DNA of 64,000 nt from Brachypodium distachyon (GCF_000005505.3 NC_016135.3:12060613-12124612), one strand, 5' to 3'. Counted from the stretch's first letter, positions 1 to 12,349 are shown. Numbers and translations: made by a program. Notes: a model not told the origin generated them from the letters alone.

Positions 1-420
1 GGTGGCGACTCGTACGGCATCCCAAAAGGCATACCCATGATACTCCTCTCCTGCTGCTGCGGCACATGCAACGGCGGTAGTCCCGAACCTCGCGGAAGGC
101 AAACTCCCGTCGTCTGCTCCTCCTAGAGTTTGTTCATCGAATCCATGGTCAGATCCACCTTGACCTGCATTTGCTCCAGCGCCTCCGCATGTTTGCCCAG
201 TTTCGCATCAATCTCCCCCAAGTGATTGTGCAACTTCTCTACCGCCTCCAACTTGGTCTCCATGGAGGAAAACCGTGCCAACAACGCCTCCTTCAACTCC
301 TCCATCGCATCCAACACAAATCGAGTTTGTGCGGACGGTTTGGAAGGCTTTGACGGCGCCGTAGCAGCTTCCTCTGCACAAATCCAACGCCGATTTCGGA
401 TTTACAGCGAGCCACCGGGG
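1..420 (-). pseudogene. gag N-terminal fragment of an LTR retrotransposon
   Basis: The minus-strand frame from about 420 down encodes a short Ala/Pro/Ser-rich start and then a strongly heptad-like segment (317 to 123) rich in Leu, Glu, Lys and Met, as in the coiled-coil start of plant gypsy Gag proteins. A stop codon at about 123-125 interrupts it; the frame then continues with a Pro/Gln-rich stretch to the window edge. No capsid or zinc knuckle is visible in this window. Gag would assemble virus-like particles around element RNA; this copy is interrupted and incomplete. Confidence 0.55.
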
Positions 421-487
421 TGTCTCACAACCAATCGGTCGATGTTACTGATGTTGTGTCGAGTAGTGAAGCGCGAGCGGCGGTCTA

Positions 488-500
488 GGCTCTGATACCA
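488..500 (-). other. Primer binding site for initiator tRNA-Met
   Basis: On the minus strand this reads TGGTATCAGAGCC, the complement of the 3' end of plant initiator tRNA-Met. It lies three bases inside the LTR, as usual for plant LTR retrotransposons, and fixes the orientation of the element. Confidence 0.85.
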
Positions 501-503
501 AGA

Positions 504-1228
<725 letters not shown>

Positions 1229-1364
1229 TAATATCTACCTAAAATAATATGAGTTGATTTGTATTTTTTATTGTATCTATGTTTTATTTATATATTAAAT
1301 AAAATAAGGAGTCTATTGATTCTCTCCCAATTGGTTGGATTGTAGGGGCGATGATTTACTTCAC

Positions 1365-1399
1365 GGGCGAGGTCTTTGGTTCAAGTCCAGGATGGCCCG
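1365..1399 (+). pseudogene. trnI-GAU: Plastid trnI-GAU 3' exon fragment
   Basis: The T arm and acceptor (GGTTCAAGTCCAGGATGGCC) and the preceding end of the group II intron match the 3' exon of plastid tRNA-Ile(GAU). The 5' exon is absent, so no tRNA can be made. The trnI-trnA spacer follows as in the plastid rRNA operon. Confidence 0.85.
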
Positions 1400-1474
1400 G
1401 CTGCGCTAGGGAAAAGAATAGAAGAAGCATCTGACTTTTTCATGCATACTCCACTTGGCTCGGGGAAGGGGGGG

Positions 1475-1512
1475 GGGGATATAGCTCAGTTGGTAGAGCT
1501 CCACTCTTGCAA
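1475..1512 (+). pseudogene. trnA-UGC: Plastid trnA-UGC 5' exon fragment
   Basis: GGGGATATAGCTCAGTTGG through the UGC anticodon loop matches the first exon of plastid tRNA-Ala. Only a few bases of intron follow before the sequence jumps to rps7. A run of extra Gs precedes it. The 3' exon is missing. Confidence 0.87.
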
Positions 1513-1532
1513 TTGGGCCGTTGCGATCGCTC

Positions 1533-1683
1533 ATGTCACGTTGAGGTACTGCAGAAAAAAGAACTGCAAAATCCGATCCAATTTTTCGTAATCGATTAGT
1601 TAACATGGTGGTTAACCGTATTATGAAAGACGGAAAAAATTCATTGGCTTATCAAATTCTCTATCGAGCCGTCAAAAGGATTC
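1533..1683 (+). pseudogene. rps7: rps7 5' fragment (plastid ribosomal protein S7)
   Basis: From the ATG at 1533 the frame encodes the S7 start with the [15 protein letters not shown] and [11 protein letters not shown] motifs, then breaks off after about 50 codons, a third of the usual 155-156 residues. Codon 4 is TGA where plastid genes have an Arg codon (CGA to TGA). It joins directly to the trnA fragment, an order not found in plastomes. Confidence 0.92.
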
Positions 1684-1807
1684 GGTGCCATCCATGGATC
1701 AAATTATTTCGTGGATTGGATTTCACTTGCCTGTCTACGGTTCCTTTGCGTGTACTCGAGATAGGTGTTTTGTATAAATGTTTCGCCGTATTATTAAGTA
1801 TTCTCCT

Positions 1808-2085
1808 TTAGTTTTTTTCTCTATCTAGAAGTGGAATAGAATAACCTGGTTGAAGGGTAATGATCATACGTCTGTAATGCATTGTATGTCCCAGAATAGG
1901 TCCTATTCTTCTACCCTTTCCGGGTAGTCGATGGCTATTCACAGCTACTATCTTGACACCAAAGAAGAGTTCGACCCAATGCTTTATTTCTGTCTTAGTG
2001 AATCCTGATTCGACATTAAAAGTATATTGATTCTTTCCCTATAAACGAAGACTTTTTTCTGTAAATATTGCGTATTTGATTCCAT
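1808..2085 (-). pseudogene. rpl23: rpl23 copy (plastid ribosomal protein L23), inactivated
   Basis: On the minus strand almost all of plastid L23 is present, with motifs [40 protein letters not shown] and [19 protein letters not shown], and the natural stop at 1808. The ATG region is lost and a TAG replaces a Leu codon about 14 codons in (between FTEKSLRL and GKNQ). Grass plastomes hold an rpl23 pseudogene beside rbcL as well as IR copies; which one was the source is not clear. Confidence 0.9.
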
Positions 2086-2249
2086 CAGAACCCCCATTTA
2101 CCCCCATTTATACCATTTAAGGATACATAAAGCAGATTTTTTTTACTTTACCTTTACTATGCTTTTTTACTTTACTATACTTTTGAACTTAGACTTAGAA
2201 CACTAACAGGTAAAATTTGAGATTTTTATTAATTAAAAGAAGTCAGTTA

Positions 2250-2477
<228 letters not shown>

Positions 2478-2489
2478 TTAGCAAAGAAT

Positions 2490-2768
2490 GACCTTGGTTA
2501 TCAAAGGATTGAACAACCGGGATCCATTTACTTATGATACCTAGTTGGCATTGATAACAAGGATCTAATGAATTATGAGTTTAATAGATCCTCTTTAGCA
2601 GAAAGACGTATATTCCTTGCTCATTATCAGACAATCACTTATTCCCAAACCTCGTGTGGGGCTAATCGTTTTCATTTACCATCTTATGGAAAACCTTTTT
2701 CGTTCCGCTTAGCCCTATCGGGTATTTTAGTCGCGCGGTACCAAATCGAGGCAAACTCTGAATACTAG
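2490..2768 (+). pseudogene. ycf2: ycf2 fragment, plastid-derived
   Basis: The frame reads IEQPGSIYL, then a stop where plastid genes have Arg, then [34 protein letters not shown] and [11 protein letters not shown], a conserved internal part of Ycf2 ahead of the AAA-like ATPase motif. Grass plastids keep only ycf2 remnants, so the source may already have been a pseudogene. Confidence 0.85.
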
Positions 2769-2783
2769 ATATGCAAAATAACA

Positions 2784-2893
2784 GGGGTCAAGGTCGGCCA
2801 GTGAGACGATGGGGGATAAGCTTCATCGTCGAGAGGGAAACAGCCCAGATCACTAGCAAAGGCCCCTAAATGACCGCTCAGTGATAAAGGAGC
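2784..2893 (+). pseudogene. rrn23: Plastid 23S rRNA fragment
   Basis: GACGATGGGGGATAAGCTTC, ATCGTCGAGAGGGAAACAGC and TAAATGACCGCTCAGTGATA match an internal part of plastid 23S rRNA. Only about 110 of roughly 2,900 bases are present. It ends the plastid-derived block. Confidence 0.85.
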
Positions 2894-2907
2894 ATTCTAG
2901 TGATCAT

Positions 2908-5071
2908 TTAGACAGCGTTCTCCATGATCATTTTCAGCTTCTGGGTGGCCTTAGTGGTCACTGGATCATTCTGACTATTCTCAAAGTCTGATATGGCATA
3001 CAAAATTTTATTCATCTCTGCACTTGTATTTGCGATCTTATCGTCGATACATGTAAAAGCCTGCGAAGAGGAAAACGTTGTTCCCTGTGAGGAGTATAAC
3101 CATGCACTAGTTTTTTTTACAGGCCTGGTGATATAAAATCCGAAGAGGTATAATATTGCAGTGGAGTAAATCATTCAGGCGGTATATAATTTTAAGGGGT
3201 ATAACCAGATTCTTTTTTTTTCTTGCAGACCTAGTTCGAAGTAAACATTCAGGGAGTATGATTTATATGGAGTATAATTTGAATGGAGTATAATTTACAT
3301 GGAGTATAATTTGAATGGAGTATAACCAGCTTTTTTTATTGCAGACCTAGTAAACATTCAGGTAGTATAATTTAGGGAGTACAATGTACAGACCTAGTAA
3401 ACATTCAGGTGCTATGTAAACATTCAGGTAGTATAATTTAGGGAATATAATTTATATGGAGTATATCTTACAAGGAGTATAACTCAGGTAGTATATGTTT
3501 CAGGTAGTATAATTTAGGGAATATAATTTATATGGAGTATATCTTACAAGGAGTATAACTCAGGTAGTATATGTTTCAGGTAGTATAATTTGAATGGAGT
3601 ATATCTTACAGGGAGTACAATTCAGGTAGTATATGTTTCAAGGAGTATAATTAGAATGGAGTATATCTTAAGGGAGTATAATTGTTAAATGAAAGTCGAA
3701 TGGAGCATACTTGCAGAGGGTATAATTCGAATGAGTGAAACTTGCAGTGAGTATTGGATGAACTATTAATTTCTTACCTTCATTCCAATGATGTCTGAAA
3801 TTTTATTTGATTTAAAATGGGACAACACAAATTGTGAGATGGTTGATACACGTGGTTGTCTGCCGACTGAACTAGGAGTCCCATTCTTGTAACTCTGAAA
3901 TGTCTCTTCAGCTGGTCGCAAATAAATGCTAGGCTGTTCCCTCAGCTTGCATTTAAAAAAAAAATTAATTAGTAAAACAAAAAAGCTAGACAAGTCATGC
4001 ATGCCATTTTCTGTTGTGGAGTCATTACCTGCAGCTTCCCATACTGGGGGAAAGGGGACCCAGGGATTATCTTGCCTTTTATGTCCCTCGCGATCATCCG
4101 GCTTACAAGGGGATCATCAAAAGCCGCAATGCGAGGGCTAGTGTTGTAGTCAATGGTCTCCTTCACCATCTGAAGACCATAGAATTAGTGTGATGTCCAA
4201 TTTAAACTATTAAACAAATATGGAAAGTACAAATAGCACACCTGCAGGAATAATATGCACCCATTAATTGATACTTGGAAGATCTACGAGATCGCTTGGG
4301 CATCTGCTTCGAAGATTTCATGAGGTCATCAATGACAAACTGAGCCCAGTTATACCGGCAAATATTATCGACATCGGCCACCCTTCTGATGTACCGTGTA
4401 GAAATGTTGTTAGCGAACGACTGTGGCGTCAGGAATTTGGTGATAACATAAAGAATGAATGCTGCCTTGAAAGATCTCTGATCATTACATGAAAGAGGGC
4501 TTGCGTGTTTTTTGGTTAATATTCCCTCAATAAATTGCACGGTGATTTTTGAGAAATCTGAAACACCAAAAATTGCACAGAGTATTTCCTTATTCTTCTC
4601 TACTTCTTCTTGTGCACATAATTCAATAGCATCCCCTGCACAAGGTATACCCAAAACTGTGTTGACATCCTTCGAGGAGAATGGAATCAGTTTGTGTGGT
4701 TCGATTTGGATTGCACAATCTGCCGGGTCAATTTTGCTTAGGAGCCAAGCACCAAATTGCCTGTTCACCTTCAGCAAACTGAGATTCAGGAAGCTGCCAA
4801 AGCCCGTTTGACATACCAGTTCCCTCTTTGCATCATCAAACTGATTAATTATATTTACTACACACCTTGGCTGGCATCGCGAGTTTATTTTGATCTTGGT
4901 AGGCTTTTCACTTCTCAAGTTTCTGATTGAGCTCTCATGGCGGTATTTATGCAACACATGTGTTGCGCTAAAGGACAATATACTCCTTGGCGGCGTGGAA
5001 TATTGATATGCTTGGGAATATTGATATGCTTGAGACGGCGCGGACAGTAGCCATGCTCCGGCTCTCGTCAC
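2908..5071 (-). pseudogene. Ulp1-like protease family gene, N-terminal part, damaged
   Basis: Exon 1 (5071 to 4242) encodes a domain I recognise from grass proteins usually annotated as Ulp1-like or ubiquitin-like-protease family members: a CxPRCVVNIINQFDDAKRELV-type start, GFGSFLNLSLLKVNR, a hydrophobic WLLSKIDP segment and SSKDVNTVLGIPCAGD. Exons 2 (4169 to 4029) and 3 (3945 to 3778) have good splice sites and whole-codon lengths of 47 and 56. A last exon around 3106 to 2908 is weaker because its phase does not fit. Near 4274 one base is missing: the conserved end VSINGCILFLQ is in another frame from the rest of exon 1. No protease domain follows; the plastid insertion starts just beyond. 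It is related to the locus at 52.7-57.2 kb. Function unknown. Confidence 0.6.
3180..3745. repeat. AT-rich minisatellite of GGAGTATAATTT-like units, with a 76-base higher-order period
   Basis: Variants of GAATGGAGTATAATTT and CAGGTAGTATAATTT repeat through this stretch. The phrase starting CAGGTAGTATAATTTAGGGA recurs exactly 76 bases apart at 3425 and 3501, with a third diverged start at 3577. It lies in the last proposed intron of the minus-strand gene. Confidence 0.85.
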
Positions 5072-6186
5072 TGTCCTTGTTACGGCGCGTCATTGTGCAG
5101 TCATCCGACACGACGACGTGAGCAACGACTGTTTTTCCGTCATCAAAGGAGCGTTGCTTTACTTTAGACCACACGATCAGGATAAGGCCGTTGGTATATC
5201 CCGGCTCCAGCCGAGATAAGATAACTCGTGCTTATCCTGCAATCACATGAGACAAGGTGACGCCGGCATACCTGCTAAAAAGTCGGCTTAATGGTGCCGC
5301 CCGACTTGCTTATGCCAGTCTTGTTCTTGTTTAGCCGGCCAATATGTGTCATCATGACCCTACACGGGATCATCTCCCGACATCCACGGAACAGTACAAC
5401 ACAAATCAGTTTAAATTATCACTACTAGACGAGGATAAGTCCGTATGAATTGGAGACATAGGAAAAAATGAAGTGCAAGTGTTGCAAAGCGATCTAAGCG
5501 TGTCCGAAGTGTGTTGCGAACAACAACCCATATACATCCTTGAGAAAAAATTTAACTCAAATTTGTCCACAATATGAATGTATCAACAATTTTGTATCGG
5601 AAGGAGTAACTACCGACTGGCTCATCCACAGCTCATGATTTGTTTTTCCTCGCCTCACCTTTTCATCCCCAACGGTCACTGACGTTCGCCATTGGGAGGC
5701 ACAATGCCAGAACCGAGCTAGGAAGAAAATATGTTTAACGTACTCAATCGCGTCAAGTTGTAGCAGTGCTCCGATTTGTCATGCATGAAAAATAGAGGAG
5801 CTAGCTAGTGGTCTGGATAGACAGTAGGGCTATTTCTCCGTCGATCCAGTAGCCTCTACTCAGCATTCACGGAATCTTTGATGAGCTTTTGTATTGTACG
5901 GTGGTCTCTTTGATATATGTCGGCACTAACTTATGCAAATGTCCACAAACTCTTCCCGATGTGTGGATACGTGACGCTATTTTTTCTTTCGATAAAGGGA
6001 ACATGATGCTTAACTGTTGGAGTAAATTGAGAAAAATCTCAGCAACGAGTACTATGCAAAGTTTGAAAGAGGCGGAGTGTGTTTTCATTCACTCCCTTTA
6101 AGGATGTGTATAATAGACTTAGTTGACTGTTGAATTTTTCAGAAACATGCCTTGATAAGATATCTTGCTTCTCTTGGAACCGTCGT
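5072..6186. other. Upstream region of the Ulp1-like gene, no gene seen
   Basis: No coding frame is recognised. The part 5390-5660 is similar to 36940-37130 (see findings), so it belongs to an older duplicated segment. Short open frames here carry no known motif. Confidence 0.5.
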
Positions 6187-6195
6187 TATCTTAAA

Positions 6196-7265
6196 GAGTA
6201 TACTCCATTTTAAACCTTGTCTTTGTGAATGTCACCTCTGAATCCCTGAAATTGGCACTTATACTCTTGATCCCGGTCAATAGGCTCTAAAATGTGTTTT
6301 CCAAACAAACATGGATTGTTCACGTGGCACCATGGGACCCACACATCAGTGACACCACATATATCTTCGTCCTCCTTCCATTCTTCCCCAAATCCAGCCT
6401 GCAACTCCCTGCTCCTCCCATCGATGCTCGCTAGCCCGCAGCTCCCTGTCGTCCCGCCGATGCCTGCTGACCTGCTCACACCCCCCACCCTGCTGCTGCT
6501 CCCAGGCGCTCATGCCCTCCCGCCCTGTCCTGCGGCCGCTCCCGTGCGCTCCCGCGCCGCCTTGCCGGAGCGGAGAGGGCTTCACCGGCGGCGACCGGCC
6601 TGATCTCCCCTCCGACCCTCTCGCCCGCGCATGCGCCTGCTTCGTCGACGAGCAGGTGAATTCCACGACTCCATCGAGGTCGGATCGACACAAATTTAGA
6701 TGTATGTTGTTGGCGCTGTGGGCAGACGGCGACCAAGCGCGGGGGAAGTTGGCGACGGAGGCGAACCTGAAGCTCCCGGAGGAGCAGCCAGCTGCCAGAG
6801 CCGGAGGGGAAGAAGATAAGAATCAGAGGCGACGTCGTCAGATCCCTCTACATCGCCATCAGCTCGTTTGAGAAGATGGCCGGGGTGCGGCTGCATTGCG
6901 GAGGAGGACCGAGGCAAAGCATTGCCGACGGCGGCAGGAATGTCGTGGGACAATGACCTTGTCTTTGGTGTTCATGGCTTGGGGCCGGCTGGGTTCCCTC
7001 GCGTCACCCACTGGCAGCACCGGCGTGTTCATGGACGCGCTGCCGAACGCCGTGAAGCACTTCCATTTTGCGACCGAGCCATCTAGCGGCAATAACTCAA
7101 ATCCCAGCCTCTGTCTCGCCACATCAGTAAATCCAGCCCGCAACTCCTATTTCATCCTCTGTAGACCGGGATTTAAGAGTATAGGGTGTCAATTTCAGGA
7201 ATTTGGAAATCAAGATTTGATATTTCCAACCTCTACAAAGACAAGGTTTAAAATGGACTTTACTC
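6196..7265. mobile_element. Mutator-like non-autonomous element (Pack-MULE candidate)
   Basis: The ends form inverted repeats of about 100 bases starting GAGTATACTCCATTTTAAAC on the left and GAGTAAAGTCCATTTTAAAC on the right strand, and include CTTGTCTTTGT and CTTATACTCTTGATCCCGGT. They are flanked by a nine-base target-site duplication, TATCTTAAA (6187-6195) and TATCTGAAA (7266-7274), one mismatch. Nine-base duplications and long terminal repeats starting with G are the mark of MULEs. The interior (6400-7100) is GC-rich, gene-like and has no transposase, as in Pack-MULEs that carry host gene pieces; open frames of 85-163 codons run on both strands but none matches a family I know. Confidence 0.82.
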
Positions 7266-7274
7266 TATCTGAAA

Positions 7275-8520
7275 AGAAGCAAAGGCAAACAAACAATTCG
7301 GGCGGGCAAACATATATGCATCTCCTCCTAGCTTGGGCCTTAAGACTTGATCCTCACAGCAATCACGATAAAGATCAAAGAAATTGAATCACTTGATCAA
7401 GGAGTTGGTGTGCTCTTGCTACAATGCTCATTAAGGACAACTGTCGAAGACAAAAACTAGGAATCTCAGCCCTTCACCTCGATCTACTGAAATGTTCCGG
7501 CAAAGAACATTTATATGTACAAAGCACATGTCAAAAAAATTGTCACATGCATCCAATTCATAAACACAAACTTACTCATGATTCATCGAAGTCTCGCATA
7601 CAATATATGCATTCATCCATATGTGAAATATAATTCAAAAACGAAATACTACTCATACCAAACCCCGTGGTGCAATGGCTATATAGACAAACTTATCTTT
7701 GGACTAAAGATGAAGAGCCTAGCCAGTTGAAGAGTGCAGTAGCTTTGAATTGGAGACATCATGAAATCGGCAGGTGCTCATGGATGCACCCAATGCATGG
7801 CACTTCCTAGACAGAGCTATGAGCGATCCAAGTTAGTTCAGCGGTTCATTGAGGTACGTTGGTACAGAGCAGCTATCATCATGGTTCAACTTGAAAGGGG
7901 ATAAGCAGGAGAGCTCTAGAACACCGAAGGACACAGACGACAAGTTTATCTCCATATAAAACCACTAGTACTTCAACAGACCGAAACTATTTTGCTGAAT
8001 TGTGTCAACAAGAACAAATTTCTAGGTCTAGACGACAGAAACGATTACATACACTTTATACAGGATCAAGCTCCTCACCAAAAGAAGTAAAAATACACCA
8101 GTTGGAGATTCATAGTCAGATGTAAACGGGCAAGTAGACATGTAAACTGGTCTACGGATGAGATGAAGTACTGTTTGCATAATAAATTAATCAGTACAAA
8201 GAGAAGAGGATCAAACCCGGCCCAAATGATGGATGTGTTCCAGCTATATATTGTGTAACCAACAATTACATGGTCGTTAGCTTAGGTGAAGATGAACAGA
8301 CATTCATAACTCAAGTTTACAGTTCATCCATGCTAAAGGATTTGACCACAGATAGAATTTTGAACAATCGATCTTACAAAAAGTGTTAGAATATATGGCA
8401 TGCCTTGCTCTTACAAACAAGAACAATTAGAGAATTCAAAATGCAAAGCATGGAGAGTGGGACATAGTTAACTTACAATAAAAGCATGAACGCCTGGGCT
8501 TCAAGTTAATGTGCTCCCGA
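7275..8520. other. Region without recognised genes
   Basis: AT-rich sequence with short open frames only and no known motif. It lies downstream of the minus-strand F-box copy and may hold decayed introns or 3' flank of that gene. Confidence 0.4.
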
Positions 8521-8524
8521 GGTA

Positions 8525-8665
8525 TGCTGCCTACTCAAGAACCGTCTCATCGATCTCTTCATATTCAATGGTAACTAACTTAAGGTGCACACTTGCAAAG
8601 CATGATTGTTCCATCAGATCATGACTTCCTTCTGTCCCCATTGTGTTAAAGATAAAGTCCAATAG
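8525..8665 (-). pseudogene. Possible FBD-domain exon of F-box copy A
   Basis: The minus-strand frame ends with CFASVHLKLVTIEYEEIDET, which has the pattern of the FBD domain found at the C-terminus of plant F-box/LRR proteins (LKLxxIEYxxxDxxV). It lies about 1 kb downstream of F-box copy A on the same strand and could be its last exon. The link rests on position and a short motif only. Confidence 0.35.
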
Positions 8666-9220
8666 GGATACAAAAATTAAATATGTAGTGTCATCAGCAT
8701 AATCATGCATATATTGCGCCATTATAGATATATGAAGAACATCACACGCTGAACATATATACCTCAACATTATAAAAATGAAGCGCGAGCTCCCCAAAGA
8801 TCAGACATTGTTGGAGAATGGAAAGTAGTCCATGTAGGTCCACAACCGCACACCAATCCGTTGAGCAGCATAGTCTTCAATTTGAAAAATACAGGGCAAG
8901 ATCCCTTTCATAGATATACTAGACAAATTGCACAAGAATTTAAAAAACTCGCAGACTAGCTATTGTCTAGCTGAATTAAGTTGACAAACATATAATCAGA
9001 AAAACTAAAACAAATATCAGTAACTTATAGATTCTATGGTAACCAGAAAGTTCATCAAATGATAGTTTATGCCACTTGTATATGGGAAGACATTGTATAG
9101 CATGGCTCAGGATATCAGAAAAACAGAAAACGGATCATTGCAAACTCAAATACAAATAATAATGGCTTGATAGCACAAAGTACACATGAATAGTTCAGTG
9201 TCTTAAAGTGTAGGTTTCTA

Positions 9221-9333
9221 CTCCCTCGGATCCTAAATTGTTGTCGAAATATTACATGTATCTAGATGTTTTTTAAGAATAGATACATCCATATTTGGGC
9301 AAATTTGAGTCAAGAATTTAGGATCAGAGGGAG
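9221..9333. mobile_element. Stowaway MITE
   Basis: A 113-base element with terminal inverted repeats CTCCCTCGGATCCTAAAT and CTCCCTCTGATCCTAAAT, bounded by TA on both sides (9219-9220 and 9334-9335). This is the standard Tc1/mariner-type Stowaway structure of grasses. It sits between F-box copy A and the possible FBD exon. Confidence 0.9.
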
Positions 9334-9639
9334 TATTTAGTAAAAAACAGCAACAACAACTGTTCATAACTCATGGTGCATGGTTAAGTTCCTTTGCATC
9401 TAGACGTACTGACCATGCAAGCAAAGTGCTCAACTCTGAAGCTATAATGAAATTAATAGTAACTGATCAATCCTACATTCCCAAATTACACGACGTTCAG
9501 AAGTTTGAAAAGTACAAACCACATTTTAAGAATGCTTTATCATTATAATCCCTAAACTTAATAAAGTATGTGTTTAGGTGATACAAACAACAAACAAAAT
9601 TAACCAATGAAATAGCAAACAATGATAGGAGTGGAAACA

Positions 9640-10606
9640 ATAGTAAATATGATAACAATTTTAGGATGAGATATCAACTCCAGATGGATAGCATTCGACA
9701 AGCCACTGAGAAGCACACTCTGATAATCGCCAACAGGACAACCAACGCAGCTTTCGTCTGTACAATCTCCATGGTCTTAACTGTTGATGTCTATCCTGAC
9801 GTAAGTTGTTTCTAGCAATGGCATGTTTTCAAGAAAACGAGTCCTGCCTTGAAACTCATCAGATAGAAGTGCATGTAGTAAAGACATATCATGGTGCAGG
9901 AATCAAATCCCGAATCTCATCATCTACGTGACATATAGAAATGCTCAAATGTTATAGCAATTTGGATAACATGTCCTATGTCCAAATGCCACATTCTTCC
10001 AAATTTACATCTTTTAGTAGACGCAAATCGGGCGTATCCGCAAAGAAATCAACAAAATGAGTATCTACTTTTATTCTGTCACCAATACCGTTGTAGACTT
10101 TGATTTCAAGCACCTGAACCTAGCGCATTGGAGCTTACTAAATCCACATTTCTATGTATGGATATGCGTGACGGGCGGCATCTGGATAAGGACTGATTTG
10201 GCAGTGGACAAGGGGTGACAGTTCGTGATGGAAAATCAGATGGTTGAGGAACTTGTTGTATTTTTGAGGGCTCTTCAATCATGTCCCGGGTCCGGCATAA
10301 CAGAGGAGAAGGCTGGTCGTGGACCTCCAGAGGTGGTGCCACCGGCGGGACAACACACAGTTCCACACAACCCCATTTAATTTGGGGGCAACAAGGAGAG
10401 CACTTGCTGCTCGAGCTCATTGGGAAGGGTGTTGATGCAGTCCTTGCCACTCTACTCAGCTCCTCTCTTGTTGTTACACCCTTGCCCATTCTGTCGAACA
10501 GGGAGGATCTCCATGCAGGAGAGGAGAAACATGAGAGGACCAAGCGAAAAAAAAGGAGAAGAGTCCCCATTGATTTTAAGAATATCCAGAACCACAAAGT
10601 GAACGC
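9640..10606 (-). pseudogene. F-box/LRR/FBD gene, copy A (minus strand), decayed
   Basis: The minus strand encodes, in shifting frames, an F-box (NELEQQVLSLLP then the ARSRRWxxLW-like part), the linker that in the sister copies reads STPGLLL, then leucine-rich segments ending near FQGRTRFLENMPLLETTYVR and DCTDESCVGCPVGDY. Several stops and frame changes break it. Such proteins act as SCF ubiquitin-ligase substrate adaptors. The start, MGKGV, lies near 10500 and the upstream region is shared with copies B and D. Copies A and B stand head to head about 1.8 kb apart. Confidence 0.75.
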
Positions 10607-10769
10607 AAATAACAGCTCTGGCAGCTAGAAGCTACAGGGCAGACGAAAGACTATTATGGTGGCTAAATTGACAAGCCTGGAAACACCTCAATATATGGGC
10701 TAAGCAGATCGTTCCGGCCTTTGAGGGGGGCTTTTCATTCGCTGGATTGTTGAAACGTAGGAAAAGAAA

Positions 10770-10985
10770 GAATGCAGGATCAAGGTTTGGTTGTGCACAA
10801 GAAAAACGTTGGATTCTTTCAAGAGGTTGGAATGGATGTAAATTTTTCTATGAAATCTAGTGCACACGAACTAAACGATGGTTTGCAATCCTATGAATCA
10901 AACGATGGACTTAGGAAAAATTCAAAGGACTAGAATCCTCCAAAAATTCTTTGGATAATAGAGGCCTTGAACGGGTTTCCAATTT
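10770..10985. repeat. MITE-like repeat upstream of F-box copy A
   Basis: It contains the common grass repeat phrases GAATCCTCCAAAAATTCTTT, TTTGCAATCCTATGAATCAA and TTGGATTCTTTCAAGAGGTT. Related copies occur at 11900-12120 and 33235-33470, each upstream of an F-box copy. It resembles short hAT-type MITEs, but clean ends and duplications are not visible. Confidence 0.5.
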
Positions 10986-10989
10986 ATTT

Positions 10990-12280
10990 TCTCTTATCAA
11001 TTTTTTCTTAAAACATATATAATTGAGTGCCAGACCTTGAGGGGTAACAATGTCATCCGTGATGGGACGCCAAGGAAAAAAGTCTTGGATGTAGGGATCT
11101 CATGCGGATCCACGGACAATGCGCGCATGGTGGTAGTGGCAAATGCGACTCTGGCCCAAGTCGCGGCGACCGGCAACATGCAGATCCTGAATGATGGAGA
11201 GAGGAGAGCATACCAAGGAAGAAAACCTCTCGGATGTTAGGGCCCAGGGAGGGGCTGTTTAGATTGAAGGTCTTCTTCCCGAAGGCGCTGGAAGATGCAA
11301 GGTTATACTTGGGGGAGATGAGGAAGATTGGTCGAGGGTAAAGGAAATTGGAGGGTTGTTGGATCTAGATGCAAAGGTGAACAAAATTGACACACGTGCA
11401 TAATAGGTTGTTCCGAAGTTTTTTAGATGCTACCAAAATTGGAACCCTCCTCTTTGTTATCAAACTTGAGGTACACAATTGACTGGAAAGAAGAAAACGG
11501 TCACGTGCGTTATAGGTTGCTTAGAGAGTATCCTCTCGTTATTATTATAGATTGTACTTTCTGCCAGTTTCTCATTTTGGTGGCATAGATAAACAACGGA
11601 ACAACCTGACAGTTTTTCCTTTCCAACCAATTTTCTTGGCCTTTCTATCTAGATCCAACAAACCACTTTCTTTTGTTGGGATTTGCACTTTGTGCGAGAT
11701 CCGCTGAGATCACGGGCCAAACTCGGCTTTGCCTCCATCACCATGTGCACTTTGTGCAAGATCCGCTGAGATTACTTCACCTGAGGCATCTGTCTTTAGC
11801 ATCCCGTCGCGGCTGCCACATTGCTACCCCTTCTGCCTCAAGGTCTAGCACGCGATTATGTTCTACAAAAAAAATGTTAAGTGAAAAGAAATCGGAAACC
11901 ATTCAGGGCCTCTTTGATCCAAAGGATTTATGGACGATTCTAATCCTCCAAATTTTCTCCTACATGCATTGTTTGATTCATAAGATTGCAAAACATATCA
12001 TTTTTTTCCTTAGGGTTCATTTGCACAAGATTTCATAAGAAAAATTCCATCCATTCGAACCACTTTGAAATAATTCTATGTTTCCTTATGCGCAATGAAG
12101 CATTATTTGAATTTTATAGTATTCAAGATAACATATATATGACTCGTTGATCCTACATTTTTTTTTCCTTTTCCTAGGTTTTAAGAATTCTGTGAGTCAA
12201 AAGGCTCTCAAAGGCCGGTGTGTTTTGCTTAGCCCATATATTGAGCCCCGCAGGCTGTTGGAGCTGTTGACTGCCTGCAC
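10990..12280. other. Intergenic region between head-to-head F-box copies A and B
   Basis: No recognised gene. It contains the second MITE-like repeat at 11900-12120 and upstream sequence around 12220-12290 (AGCCCATATATTGAGC) mirrored at 10690-10705, so the two promoters are inverted duplicates. Confidence 0.5.
11900..12120. repeat. MITE-like repeat upstream of F-box copy B
   Basis: It carries GGCCTCTTTGATCCAAAGGA and GATTCTAATCCTCCAAATTT, then TTTGATTCATAAGATTGCAA, in inverse orientation to the copy at 10770-10985. It probably travelled with the F-box duplications. Confidence 0.5.
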
Positions 12281-12349
12281 TCAGTGGTCTCAATATTCTT
12301 AGTCTCAACGAGGTTTACTCCATTTTTTTCACTGGGTCTTCTTATGTTT

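Noticed and set aside
1365..1512. Possible working tRNA genes
   Set aside because: Only one exon of each split plastid tRNA is present, so neither can form a tRNA.
3180..3745. CRISPR-like array
   Set aside because: Units are diverged AT-rich tandem repeats without unique spacers, in a plant nuclear context.
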